61,179 nucleotides of DNA from Campylobacterales bacterium (GTDB taxonomy: Bacteria > Campylobacterota > Campylobacteria > Campylobacterales > Nitratiruptoraceae): the NCBI GenBank assembly GCA_027082175.1, contig JALWIX010000032.1, forward strand, positions 1 to 61,179, written 5' to 3'. The position numbers were made by a program, and so were the translations under genes. This document shows, one piece after another, positions 1 to 9,081 of this stretch. Below the pieces are notes generated by a model, which saw only the letters and a list, made by a program, of their open reading frames with translations, had not been told where the DNA came from and searched no databases. Position 1 is the stretch's first letter. Each line of letters begins with the position of its first letter.

Positions 1-674
1 GAAAGTTTAAATCCCAAAGCCGCTATCATAAAAGAGACGGCCGCAAGGACTGCCCAAATAGGCTCATAGCCTCTTAGAGAAAGCACCTCCGCTATTTTAT
101 GTATTTCAACGCTGCCTGTTAATCCGTATAAGATCATAGAACCCATTGCATAAAAGCCTGCGGCTAACGCCCCCATAGTAAAATATTTTATAGCGGCTTC
201 AAAACTCTTTTCTCTATTATGCATAGCTATTAAAGTATATAAAGCTAAACTAGCAGTTTCAAGACCTACAAAAATTAAAATTAGATTATCAGTCGCAACC
301 ATAAACTGGAAGCCGGCAATCATGAATAAAAATAGAGCGAAAAACTCTGGGAGGCTGAATTCATGAAATCTTTTTGATGTCAAAGCCAAAGGTATAAAAA
401 GCATTGACGCCACTACTATAATAATCTGAGAAAGTATAGCTATGCCATCTATAAGCATAACGTCAAAAAAGCCTCTTTCATTTACTTCAAGACCGATAAT
501 TACGCCCAAATCAATAAAGAGAAACAAGATAGCTAGCATTACATATAAAGATTTATGCAAATTCTCTTTTATCAAATCTATACATAAGATAACCAATCCG
601 CCAGCGATCGCGATCAACATTGGCGCTAACGTTATTAGATTTAGCGATTCTAAACTAACTTTAATCGGCTCCAT
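1..674 (-). CDS. nuoN: NADH-quinone oxidoreductase subunit N, NuoN (3' end beyond window)
   Basis: This is the last gene of the complex I operon and is open from its ATG at 674 to the left edge, so the C-terminus is missing. The readable protein begins [12 protein letters not shown] and is a run of hydrophobic segments. It carries features of the antiporter-like proton-pumping subunits, for example [13 protein letters not shown] in a predicted transmembrane helix and [12 protein letters not shown] shortly after it. Its ATG overlaps the nuoM stop as TAATG, so translation is probably coupled. In the inner membrane NuoN sits between NuoM and NuoK/J and pumps protons. The assignment rests on family-type motifs and position after nuoM. 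Confidence 0.93.
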   Translation of the reverse strand, partial: MEPIKVSLESLNLITLAPMLIAIAGGLVILCIDLIKENLHKSLYVMLAILFLFIDLGVIIGLEVNERGFFDVMLIDGIAILSQIIIVVASMLFIPLALTSKRFHEFSLPEFFALFLFMIAGFQFMVATDNLILIFVGLETASLALYTLIAMHNREKSFEAAIKYFTMGALAAGFYAMGSMILYGLTGSVEIHKIAEVLSLRGYEPIWAVLAAVSFMIAALGFKL

Positions 675-2200
675 TATTTCGCCTCCAATTCTTCTCTATT
701 TGAGCTTAATAGCTCTTTAGCTTCTTTAGTAATAGCCTTTTTTTCCATTAATTGAACAAGATTTTTTACGCTAGTATCGATAGGTTCAAGCACAGGTTTC
801 GGATATACGCCTAACCAAATAACCACCAATACTAAAGGAACTAAAGATGTAAGTTCTTTAGCGTTTAAATCACTCAATTTTCTATTTTTTTCATTTGTTA
901 ACGGCCCAAAAAAGCTCTCTTTATATACCCTTAGCATATATACGGCGCCTAAGATTATCGAAGTTCCAGCCAATAAAGTTATAGTTGGCGATACCTTATA
1001 AAATCCAAGTAAACTCAAAAATTCGCCTACAAACCCTATAGTCAAAGGAAGACCTACGGAGGCCATTAGCATAATTCCAAAAATCGTAGCATATTTAGGC
1101 ATTACGGAAGCTAAACCGCCAAACTCTTTTATTAATTTAGTATGTCTTCTATCATATATATTTCCAACTAACATAAATAGCGCGCCGCTTACGATACCGT
1201 GGCTAATCATCAAAAATATTGAGCCTGCGATACCTTCAACATTCATAGCAAAAGTTCCTAAAACGATAACACCCATATGAGATATGGAGCTATAAGCGAT
1301 AACCTGTTTGATGTCCTCCTGTGCGTATGCAACCATTGCCGTATAGATGATCATTATAAGTGAAAGTATAGCTACAGGTAAAATAGCGGCAACTGATGCA
1401 TCAGGAAATATTGGTAGTGACAATCTAACAAATCCGTAAGTACCCATCTTTAATAAAACAGCCGCCAATATTACTGAACCTATTGTTGGTGCCTGACCAT
1501 GCGCGTATGGTAACCAGGTATGAAACGGAAACATCGGAACTTTTATGGCTAGACCTATAAAAAATGCCACAAAAAGCCATATTTGTATATCATAAGGCAG
1601 TATTAATCTATGCCAATCTGTTATAGCAAAACTTATAGTTCCGGTAGCTAAGTAGTAAGAATACGCCAAATAAAGCATACCAACAAGCATAATCAATGAT
1701 CCGGTAAAGGTATATAGGAAAAACTTAATAGAGGCGTATATTCTAAGTTCGCTTCCCCAATAACCGATAATATACAACATAGGAACTAAAGACAATTCCC
1801 AGAAAATATAAAAAAGTACGGCATCAAGAGAAACAAAAACGCCAACCATTGTCATTTCTAAAAAAAGTATTGAGACTATAAGGTTTTTTAAGTTATTCTC
1901 AATAGTAAGCGATATCAATCCTATTAATGTAATAAAAGTTGATAAAATAACAATAAAAAGGGATATGCCGTCTACTCCCAAATAATAATTTACACCAAAG
2001 TTTGGTATTAACGGAATCAACTCTATAAACTGAAAGCCACCGTTTGAGCCGTCAAAACTAAACCATAACCATAGCGACAAAACAAACTCAATAGCCGCAA
2101 CTGTAATACCATAAGCTCTTATACTCTCTTTTTTGACGATAAATCCAAGCAACCCCGCAAGGGCTGGGAAAAATACCAATACTGATAAAATATGACTCAT
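674..2200 (-). CDS. nuoM: NADH-quinone oxidoreductase subunit M, NuoM
   Basis: A 508-residue polytopic membrane protein, the usual length for NuoM, with about 14 predicted transmembrane segments. It has the antiporter-family signatures seen in proton-pumping subunits: [17 protein letters not shown] with the conserved glutamate, then [17 protein letters not shown], and [11 protein letters not shown] in the discontinuous-helix region. A GGAG sits 7 nt before the ATG. It follows nuoL by 11 nt and overlaps nuoN by one base. It forms one of the three proton channels of the complex I membrane arm. The C-terminus ends in a short charged cytoplasmic tail. Confidence 0.97.
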   Translation of the reverse strand: MSHILSVLVFFPALAGLLGFIVKKESIRAYGITVAAIEFVLSLWLWFSFDGSNGGFQFIELIPLIPNFGVNYYLGVDGISLFIVILSTFITLIGLISLTIENNLKNLIVSILFLEMTMVGVFVSLDAVLFYIFWELSLVPMLYIIGYWGSELRIYASIKFFLYTFTGSLIMLVGMLYLAYSYYLATGTISFAITDWHRLILPYDIQIWLFVAFFIGLAIKVPMFPFHTWLPYAHGQAPTIGSVILAAVLLKMGTYGFVRLSLPIFPDASVAAILPVAILSLIMIIYTAMVAYAQEDIKQVIAYSSISHMGVIVLGTFAMNVEGIAGSIFLMISHGIVSGALFMLVGNIYDRRHTKLIKEFGGLASVMPKYATIFGIMLMASVGLPLTIGFVGEFLSLLGFYKVSPTITLLAGTSIILGAVYMLRVYKESFFGPLTNEKNRKLSDLNAKELTSLVPLVLVVIWLGVYPKPVLEPIDTSVKNLVQLMEKKAITKEAKELLSSNREELEAK

Positions 2201-2211
2201 TTAGTTTCTCC

Positions 2212-4101
2212 TTACCTTACCGGACTATAAACTATAGCTAAAACTAATAGAGTAATAAGACCGATAACCATCCATTTGAGCATTTTAGATAGGTTACCGC
2301 TTTGAACCACTCTACCTTTAAAGCCAGTTTTATAAATTACATTTGCGATGAAATCCACAGTCGCGTCTACTACTCTTAAATCTAACTCTTTCCAAGCTAT
2401 TCTAGAAAGTTCAGCATAAGGCTTTGAAAAAAATTTCTCATATATAATAGGAATATAATATTGATTAATTAACAATTTATATACAAATGTATCTTTCCAT
2501 TTCTCGCTAAATCCGCCTCTACTATATTTATACACTGCCAGACCGATGCCTGATAACGCGATTAAAGTCGTTATGCCGATCAATGCCACTACCGTTATGC
2601 CGTGGACATGAAAATGGTATTCAGGCAATAACATAGTGACAAAATGTTCAAAGCTCTCTTCAAAGAATCCAGAAATAATTGCCAATATAGCAAGAGGCAA
2701 CATTGCTAATAACATATACCAATAAGCTTCATGTGGATGAAAACCGTATTTTTTATATCTCTCTTCGCCAAAGAATACTAACATTACAAGTCTAAAACTG
2801 TAAAAAGCAGTCATACCGGCTCCAAGCCACAGCATAAACCAAAGCAAATAGTGCTCCGAATCAAAAGCTACCTCTAAAATCTTGTCTTTAGAGAAAAATC
2901 CTGCAAAAGGATATATCCCAGCTAGTGCAAGCGAGGCTATAATCATCATTATGGCAGTCCATTTCATAGTTTTAGCAAGACCGCCCATTTTGAATATATT
3001 TAACTCATCATCCATAGCATGCATAACGTTTCCCGCTCCTAAGAACAGAAGCGCTTTGAAAAACGCGTGAGTCATAAGGTGAAATAACGCAATCCAGTAT
3101 GCGCCTAACCCCGCGGCTACGAACATATAACCAAGCTGACTTAGAGTTGAATAAGCGATAATCCTTTTTAAGTCTTGATTAACTAGCGCCATTGATGCCG
3201 CAAATACAGCGACAAATGCGCCAATAGTAGCAATAAGAAGGCCTACATCGGGAATAGAGCTATATATCGGATTTGCTCTTATAACCAGATAAACGCCGGC
3301 AGTAACCATAGTAGCGGCGTGAATAAGCGCAGATACAGGAGTAGGACCTTCCATTGCGTCTGCTAACCAAGTATGAAGAGGAAACTGAGCAGATTTTCCC
3401 ATCGCGCCAATAAATAGAAAAATACCTATTAGACTTACTAATCCTATATTTAAAGCTGAAACGTCTTTAAATACTACATTATACTGCAACGATCCGGTAT
3501 TCCAATAGATCAAAAAGATACCGATAAGCATTCCAAGGTCGGCTATTCTATTCATAATAAAAGCTTCGTTCGCCGCCCAAGAAGGACTTATAGAAGGATT
3601 TATATCTCGCGTAACATCAGGTTTTTTATACCAAAATCCAACTAGTAACCAAGAACAAAGACCAACTCCCTCCCAACCTATAAAAAGACCTGCGAAATTA
3701 TCGCTCATAACAAGAATCATCATAGAAAAAACAAAGGCTGAAAGGTAAGAGAAAAATCTATTAAATCCTTCGTCATATTTCATATAACCAATAGAATAGA
3801 CATGTACTAGCGCGGAAACGGTTGTAACCGTAACCATCATAATAACGGATACTTGATCGACGACGAAACCAAAAGGTATATTTAACCCGCCAACGCTAAT
3901 CCAATCAAACAGTTTAACGTGGATACTATTTCCTGTTGACGTAACATAACCTAGCAAATATAGTGAACTAAATAGAGAAACAAATAACAACGCAGAGGCT
4001 ACAATCCCCGTAATTAACTTTTTTGGCTGCGCGCCAAAGATAGCTGCGAAAAGTGAACCTACTAATGGTGAAAACAGTGCAAGATATAGATATTTTTCCA
4101 T
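2212..4101 (-). CDS. nuoL: NADH-quinone oxidoreductase subunit L, NuoL
   Basis: A 629-residue membrane protein with the NuoL layout: an antiporter core of about 14 helices followed by a C-terminal lateral helix and final transmembrane anchor. Family motifs are visible: FIGWEGVGLCSWLLVGFW with the conserved glutamate, SAQFPLHTWLADAMEGPTPV, HAATMVTAGVYL, and AYSTLSQLGYM. It is the most distal proton-pumping subunit of complex I. It lies 10 nt after nuoK and 11 nt before nuoM in one operon. Length and motifs agree with a normal functional subunit. Confidence 0.97.
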   Translation of the reverse strand: MEKYLYLALFSPLVGSLFAAIFGAQPKKLITGIVASALLFVSLFSSLYLLGYVTSTGNSIHVKLFDWISVGGLNIPFGFVVDQVSVIMMVTVTTVSALVHVYSIGYMKYDEGFNRFFSYLSAFVFSMMILVMSDNFAGLFIGWEGVGLCSWLLVGFWYKKPDVTRDINPSISPSWAANEAFIMNRIADLGMLIGIFLIYWNTGSLQYNVVFKDVSALNIGLVSLIGIFLFIGAMGKSAQFPLHTWLADAMEGPTPVSALIHAATMVTAGVYLVIRANPIYSSIPDVGLLIATIGAFVAVFAASMALVNQDLKRIIAYSTLSQLGYMFVAAGLGAYWIALFHLMTHAFFKALLFLGAGNVMHAMDDELNIFKMGGLAKTMKWTAIMMIIASLALAGIYPFAGFFSKDKILEVAFDSEHYLLWFMLWLGAGMTAFYSFRLVMLVFFGEERYKKYGFHPHEAYWYMLLAMLPLAILAIISGFFEESFEHFVTMLLPEYHFHVHGITVVALIGITTLIALSGIGLAVYKYSRGGFSEKWKDTFVYKLLINQYYIPIIYEKFFSKPYAELSRIAWKELDLRVVDATVDFIANVIYKTGFKGRVVQSGNLSKMLKWMVIGLITLLVLAIVYSPVR

Positions 4102-4111
4102 GTGCCTTCCC

Positions 4112-4414
4112 TTAACCGTGCATTGATTGCATCGTATCTAGATCGATGCTTCCAACTCGTTTATACCAAATAATCAGTAAGCCAAGCCCTACGGCAACCT
4201 CGCTAGCCGCTATGGCGATAATAAAAAAAGCAAAAAGCTGACCAGTCAAATCCATGTAATATTTTGAAATTGCGGCAAAGCCAATATTTACAGCATTTAG
4301 TAACATCTCAGTGGCAAAAAACAGCATTAATAAATTCTTTCTTCTTAAGATTCCGACTAAGCCTATGCAAAATAGAATAGCCGACAATACCAAATAGTGA
4401 CTAAGTGTTATCAT
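4112..4414 (-). CDS. nuoK: NADH-quinone oxidoreductase subunit K, NuoK
   Basis: A 100-residue protein with three transmembrane helices, typical of NuoK. The conserved acidic residue of the proton path is visible in MLFFATEMLLNAVNI and a second one in IAASEVAVGLGLLI. Its ATG overlaps the nuoJ stop as ATGA, which implies translational coupling. NuoK links the quinone-reaction energy to proton pumping in the membrane arm. The gene order J-K-L-M-N is the standard complex I order. Confidence 0.97.
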   Translation of the reverse strand: MITLSHYLVLSAILFCIGLVGILRRKNLLMLFFATEMLLNAVNIGFAAISKYYMDLTGQLFAFFIIAIAASEVAVGLGLLIIWYKRVGSIDLDTMQSMHG

Positions 4415-4965
4415 TGCACTGCCTTTTCTTGAATTTCGTCATCGTCTTTAAGCGTTAAGCTTTCATCCATTCTTTTACTTGCCATAATAATTCCGGAAAT
4501 CATTGCAACTAAAAGCATAACTGCTGCAACTTCAAATGGAACTAAATATTTTGTAAACAAAACTATACCGACTGCTTCAGCGTTACCTATACCTTCTTTC
4601 ATAGGGTATAGAGCTTGAACCTTATCAGATATGATAGGCGCGACAAATATCACGACAAGCAACAACGCAGACATCCCGCTTAACAAAAACACCACCTTAT
4701 TGCTGGTATTATTCTCTTTAACATCTTTAGTGCTATCAAAAAACATCATACCAAACGCATACAAAGCCATAACTGCGCCGGTATAAACAATGATCTGCAC
4801 TACGCCTAAAAAATCGGCATCAAGGAGAAAAAAGAAACCGGATATAAAAATCATTCCAGCCGCCAAAGCGCTCATTGCATATAATGCGTTTTTACTCATT
4901 ACTGTGATTGTAAACATTGCTATAGTTAAAGTCGCAAATGTGTAAAAAGCTATCGCCTCTATCAT
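4411..4965 (-). CDS. nuoJ: NADH-quinone oxidoreductase subunit J, NuoJ
   Basis: A 184-residue membrane protein with five predicted helices, the usual NuoJ plan. The segment VVQIIVYTGAVMALYAFGMM corresponds to the conserved third helix, which carries the pi-bulge in known structures. A polar C-terminal tail follows. It starts 11 nt after nuoI and overlaps nuoK by 4 nt. NuoJ sits next to NuoK in the membrane arm of complex I and takes part in the coupling path. Its sequence is less conserved than its neighbours, but position and topology make the call secure. Confidence 0.95.
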   Translation of the reverse strand: MIEAIAFYTFATLTIAMFTITVMSKNALYAMSALAAGMIFISGFFFLLDADFLGVVQIIVYTGAVMALYAFGMMFFDSTKDVKENNTSNKVVFLLSGMSALLLVVIFVAPIISDKVQALYPMKEGIGNAEAVGIVLFTKYLVPFEVAAVMLLVAMISGIIMASKRMDESLTLKDDDEIQEKAVQ

Positions 4966-4976
4966 GACTATCCCTT

Positions 4977-5591
4977 TTAATAGGCTAATGGTGTTTTTTT
5001 AATAAGTCTATCCGCTTCTGGAGTCGGTGCTCCAAAACCTGGATACTCTTTTTGTTCTTTTAATTTATCAATAGGTGTAAGCATATCTTCTTTTAACGCA
5101 AAATGAGCTCTTTGATCACTCGCGTTTTCATAATCTGGACCATGAACTATTGCTAATTCTGGGCAAACTTCAGCACAATATCCGCAAAAAATACATCTAC
5201 CAAAATTTATTGTATATTCTGTTGGAACTTTCCTGCCATTCTCATCTATTTTAGTGTCTATTCTTATACATTTAGCAATACATATTTTTTCGCACAACCC
5301 GCAACCGATACATCTTTCATTGCCGCTTTCAAGAAGTCTTAACAATTTATGTATTGCTCTATATCTCGCTCCTATAGGCAATTTCTCTTTTGGATATTGA
5401 ATTGTGTGTATATTAAATCTTACCATCTCCATAAACACTATTTTCAAACCAACAAACAACTCGGTTTTAAATGTTCTTTTTACTACTCTTTTAAACTTCC
5501 CCCAAGGTGTTGTCGGATATTCTTCTATTTCTATCAGTTTATAGTTTTGCGATCCGACATATCTGCTTTTAAACTGTTCCAAACTCATCAT
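4977..5591 (-). CDS. nuoI: NADH-quinone oxidoreductase subunit I, NuoI (2x[4Fe-4S] ferredoxin-type)
   Basis: A 204-residue peripheral subunit. It has two [4Fe-4S] binding motifs, CIGCGLCEKICIAKC and CIFCGYCAEVCPELA, which hold clusters N6a and N6b on the electron path from NuoG to NuoB. The N-terminal 60 residues contain an amphipathic membrane-contact region, as in other NuoI. Two ATGs are adjacent at 5591 and 5588. The G-rich Shine-Dalgarno at about 5593-5600 lies better for the second, so the protein may be one residue shorter. It is directly after nuoH and before nuoJ. Confidence 0.97.
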   Translation of the reverse strand: MMSLEQFKSRYVGSQNYKLIEIEEYPTTPWGKFKRVVKRTFKTELFVGLKIVFMEMVRFNIHTIQYPKEKLPIGARYRAIHKLLRLLESGNERCIGCGLCEKICIAKCIRIDTKIDENGRKVPTEYTINFGRCIFCGYCAEVCPELAIVHGPDYENASDQRAHFALKEDMLTPIDKLKEQKEYPGFGAPTPEADRLIKKTPLAY

Positions 5592-5598
5592 ATCCCCC

Positions 5599-6591
5599 TC
5601 ATATCATTAAAACAATACCGGTAATTACAATATTTATAAGCGCAACAGGCATTAAAACTTTCCAACATAGCCACATCAATTGATCTGGTCTGATATGAGG
5701 CCAAGCCGCTCTAGTCCATAAAAATAAAAATATAAAGAAAAAGACTTTCAATAAAATAGCTATAGCTCCAGGTATAAATCCCCAATCATTAAATCCGCCT
5801 AAAAAGATTATACTAACCAAAAACGATACCGTAAATAGGTTGGCGTATTCTCCGATAAAGAACATACCCCATCTCATTCCCGAATATTCCGTTGCATAAC
5901 CGGAAACCACTTCCGCCTCATGCTCTAAAAGGTCAAAAGGCGTTCTGTTTGTCTCGGCAAACCCTGCGATCAAGAAAAGCACAAAAGCTACCGGCTGACT
6001 CCAAATTATCCAGTTTTCCATTCCGCCTGATTGATAGTTGTTTATATCGATCAATGAAAGCGAGCCAACCATCATCAGAGGGGCGAGAACTGATAATCCT
6101 GTAACAATTTCAAAGCTAAGAAGCTGGATAGTTGTCCTTGCTGCTCCTATCAACGACCACTTATTGCCAGAAGCCATACCCGCTAAAAGCGGTCCGTACA
6201 TTCCAACTGCCATAACGCCTAAAACATATAAAAGTCCAACGTTTATATCCGAGATTATTGGCCTAACGGTATATCCGCCAATCGTAAATTCCGGGAACAT
6301 AGGTATTGCCGCCATAGCCATAAATGCGGTGGCGGCTGTGATTACGGGCGCTATTTTAAAAATCGATTTTACTGCATTTTGTGGGACAAAATCCTCTTTA
6401 GTAAAGAGTTTTATCCCGTCAGCCAAAACCTGTAAAATACCATAAGGTCCAACATGCATAGGACCAAGCCTTCTTTGCATGAAAGCAAGGACTTTACGCT
6501 CAACGTATGTCGCAAAACCAGCAAGAGCCGAAAAAAGACCCAAAACTATTAAAATCTTGATAATAGTCTCTATGATAAATGCACCACTCAT
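5599..6591 (-). CDS. nuoH: NADH-quinone oxidoreductase subunit H, NuoH
   Basis: A 330-residue protein with eight predicted transmembrane helices, standard for NuoH. Quinone-site and family motifs are visible: ERKVLAFMQRRLGPMHVGPYG near the N-terminus, ETNRTPFDLLEHEAEVVSGY in the acidic loop, and RAAWPHIRPDQLM near the end. NuoH joins the peripheral arm to the membrane arm and forms the quinone entry tunnel. It lies 3 nt after nuoG2 and ends 7-10 nt before the nuoI start, so it belongs to the same transcript. Confidence 0.97.
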   Translation of the reverse strand: MSGAFIIETIIKILIVLGLFSALAGFATYVERKVLAFMQRRLGPMHVGPYGILQVLADGIKLFTKEDFVPQNAVKSIFKIAPVITAATAFMAMAAIPMFPEFTIGGYTVRPIISDINVGLLYVLGVMAVGMYGPLLAGMASGNKWSLIGAARTTIQLLSFEIVTGLSVLAPLMMVGSLSLIDINNYQSGGMENWIIWSQPVAFVLFLIAGFAETNRTPFDLLEHEAEVVSGYATEYSGMRWGMFFIGEYANLFTVSFLVSIIFLGGFNDWGFIPGAIAILLKVFFFIFLFLWTRAAWPHIRPDQLMWLCWKVLMPVALINIVITGIVLMI

Positions 6592-6594
6592 AGC

Positions 6595-9081
6595 TTACAC
6601 CTTTTCAATGTTTACTTCAGTAAATCTATATCCATTGCCGAAGATTTTTTCGGCATCTATCTTTTTATCAAAGGTAGGAATATACGCGCCACTACCTATT
6701 TTATCATCAAGTTTTACTTCTAATGTAATGGTATTGTTTTCTTTTTGAATTTTAACTTTATCGCCCTCATTTAGCTCAAATTCTTTCATAAATGTTTCGC
6801 TTGCATACAATCCGCCGCTCTCTTTTAGCTGGTGTGTTTTGGCGGTGAATGGGTTAAATTGCAATACCGGTTCGCATCTATACACCACAATGCCGTTAAA
6901 CTCAGGCAACTCCTCTATCTCCTCAACTCTCTCCCTACTAATTGCCACCTTATTCGACTCTAATATATAACCTCTCTCCTCTTGACCGGCATTTGTAAAA
7001 TAATTCGGCAACTCATCAAAATCTATAGCTTTAAAACCCTTCTCTTTAGGTAGCTCTTTTGTAAACTCTATCGTATATTCCTTATCGCTAACCCCCAAAG
7101 CTCTAGCTATATCATTAAGCACGTACCCTTCGTAAGGTAACGCAACATTTGTAGGCACAACCCTCTTGTCAATATTTGTAAACGTACCCTCCTGTTGATT
7201 GAGCGCCGGCATATCCAAATCGCCATCACCCAACGCACTCAATACAAAATCGCCCTCTGTGTTATAACCTATAACAAATTCTCCCTCTTCCTCATCCAAA
7301 TCACATATCAAAGAAACTCCAAGCGTATTTGTCCTAGGAGGTATAATCATCACATCAAAATCCGTAAACCTATCTATCAACCCAGCCAATCTAGCTATAT
7401 TCTCAGCCCTAGGATGTGTGTATAAATCCTCGCCTAATATAAGTGTCGACCTCTCTCTTTTAGATAAGACTTTTTCCAATTTATCCATAAAATCTGACGG
7501 CGCGTCAAGCATATCCAAAAGTTTCGTATGATCAACTTTGATAGTTTTTTTAACTTTTTTTGGAACTATTTTAGTCTCTTCAACTTCTATCTCTTTCTCT
7601 TCTCCAGTCTCTTCGTCTTTTACTCTCTTTTTGACTTTTTGTGTTACTTTCTCTTTGACTGTCTCTTCAATCTCTTTATCTATTTGAGTATGGAGAGATT
7701 CTAGATATGAGACAATCTTTTTAGGAAGTTTCTCTTTGTCGGCAAACATTTCCAAAATAAGATATAAAGCCGCTTCCTCTTTTAAAGGTTTATGATACAC
7801 AGGAACTACGCTTTTGCCAAGAGACTCTATCACAGGGTCTTTTAACGGATGAAAATATATTCCGCCGCCCTTATTCATTTTAACAGCGTTATTATAGGCG
7901 AATCTTACTCTAGGGTTATCGCTTTTAAGTTGACTTCCAATAGATACCACAAAATTGGATTCGTGAATATTTTTAACATCTGCGCTATATAAAGAAGAAC
8001 CGCTAGTTTTTGAATATGTGTTTAAGAACTTTTTATAATTTAACGCGTCTTGATTTATAAGTTTATAACCATATTTTTCTTTCAATTTTTGTAGTATTAA
8101 TGCCTCTTCGTTTGTTATATATGAGTTAAATTTTATAGTGTCTGCTTTTTTGAAAGCGTTTATCGCATTTTCAAATGCTTTTTCATCTTTTTTTGCTCTA
8201 TTTTCAAAATCAAATCCAAATCTGCCCGCACCGCATAAAGGCTGATAATGAAACTCATTTGTTACTCTGTAGAGTTTTGGCTCTGGATTATCGATAGAGG
8301 TATGTTTTGTTTCATAATACAGATGGCATGTAGCACTGCAGTGTGCACAAGAAGCTGGAATTTTGTTTAGTTCCCAAGAATTTGTAGTGTACATATAATC
8401 TTTACTAACTAAAGCTCCAACCGGACAAACCGCAATGCACTCACCGCACCAAGTACAATCGAGTTCTTCTCCAGCAACAGCGCCTATTATCGATTTTTGA
8501 AGCTTGTTCCACATTGCATAGGCATCTTTTGGCATCTCGTTTTTGAGCTCTTTAGGAAGTTTATCGCCGCCTCTTGGTACGGTCTTTAGCGCTGAATCGC
8601 CAATTAGGTCTTTACATACTGTCACACATCTTTCACAAACAATACAAAGCGAAGCGTCATAATGTATAAAATTCCAATCTTTAATAGGTCTATTGGTGTC
8701 TCTGATAGCGTAGTGCTGTTCATCTACGCCCATTTCCAAAGTGTAGTTTTGTAGCTCACATTCACCGCTTTGATCACAAACACCGCACTCCAATGGATGG
8801 TTTACGTCATAAACCTCCATAATCGCTCGTCGCTCTTTTATAATATTTTCAGTTACGGTAACAACATTCATCCCGTCTTTGGCTTTAGCGTTACATGCAT
8901 ATACCTGTTTGCCGTCAGCCTCGACAAGACACAATCTACAAGCAAGTGTAGGCGAACAACCTGTCAAATAGCATATAGCTGGAATAAAAATATCGTTAGC
9001 TCTCGCAACATTTAGTATAAACTCACCCTCACGAGTTTCACACTCTTTGCCGTCTATAATTATCTTTATTTTCTCACTCAT
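6595..9081 (-). CDS. nuoG: Second NuoG-like subunit (NuoG2), complex I iron-sulfur protein
   Basis: An 828-residue paralogue of the gene just upstream. The N-terminus has a [2Fe-2S] domain (CYLTG then CRLC), a HxxxCxxC...C motif (HPLECGVCDQSGEC), two ferredoxin-like sets (CIVCERCVTVC and CTWCGECIAVCP) and the CAHCSATCHL motif, followed by a molybdopterin-oxidoreductase-type domain without recognisable cofactor residues. Unlike G1 it has an extra Lys/Glu/Val-rich stretch of about 55 residues (roughly 475-530) before the C-terminal part. Residues about 543-753 are identical to G1 down to the DNA. It overlaps nuoG1 as ATGA. It probably adds or replaces iron-sulfur wiring at the top of complex I. 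Confidence 0.93.
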   Translation of the reverse strand: MSEKIKIIIDGKECETREGEFILNVARANDIFIPAICYLTGCSPTLACRLCLVEADGKQVYACNAKAKDGMNVVTVTENIIKERRAIMEVYDVNHPLECGVCDQSGECELQNYTLEMGVDEQHYAIRDTNRPIKDWNFIHYDASLCIVCERCVTVCKDLIGDSALKTVPRGGDKLPKELKNEMPKDAYAMWNKLQKSIIGAVAGEELDCTWCGECIAVCPVGALVSKDYMYTTNSWELNKIPASCAHCSATCHLYYETKHTSIDNPEPKLYRVTNEFHYQPLCGAGRFGFDFENRAKKDEKAFENAINAFKKADTIKFNSYITNEEALILQKLKEKYGYKLINQDALNYKKFLNTYSKTSGSSLYSADVKNIHESNFVVSIGSQLKSDNPRVRFAYNNAVKMNKGGGIYFHPLKDPVIESLGKSVVPVYHKPLKEEAALYLILEMFADKEKLPKKIVSYLESLHTQIDKEIEETVKEKVTQKVKKRVKDEETGEEKEIEVEETKIVPKKVKKTIKVDHTKLLDMLDAPSDFMDKLEKVLSKRERSTLILGEDLYTHPRAENIARLAGLIDRFTDFDVMIIPPRTNTLGVSLICDLDEEEGEFVIGYNTEGDFVLSALGDGDLDMPALNQQEGTFTNIDKRVVPTNVALPYEGYVLNDIARALGVSDKEYTIEFTKELPKEKGFKAIDFDELPNYFTNAGQEERGYILESNKVAISRERVEEIEELPEFNGIVVYRCEPVLQFNPFTAKTHQLKESGGLYASETFMKEFELNEGDKVKIQKENNTITLEVKLDDKIGSGAYIPTFDKKIDAEKIFGNGYRFTEVNIEKV
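6824..7454 (-). repeat. Identical 631-bp tract shared by nuoG2 and nuoG1 (copy in nuoG2)
   Basis: Line-by-line comparison shows this stretch equals 9316-9946 at every base, at a constant offset of 2492 bp. It encodes about residues 543-753 of NuoG2. The match stops sharply at both ends, and outside it the two proteins are clearly paralogous but differ at many residues. Perfect agreement at silent sites points to recent gene conversion. Confidence 0.95.

Noticed and set aside
7195-7425. Two identical 76-residue plus-strand open frames at 7195-7425 and 9687-9917, suggesting a duplicated small gene
   Set aside because: They are the antisense frame of the identical tract in the two nuoG genes; no ribosome site or family support.
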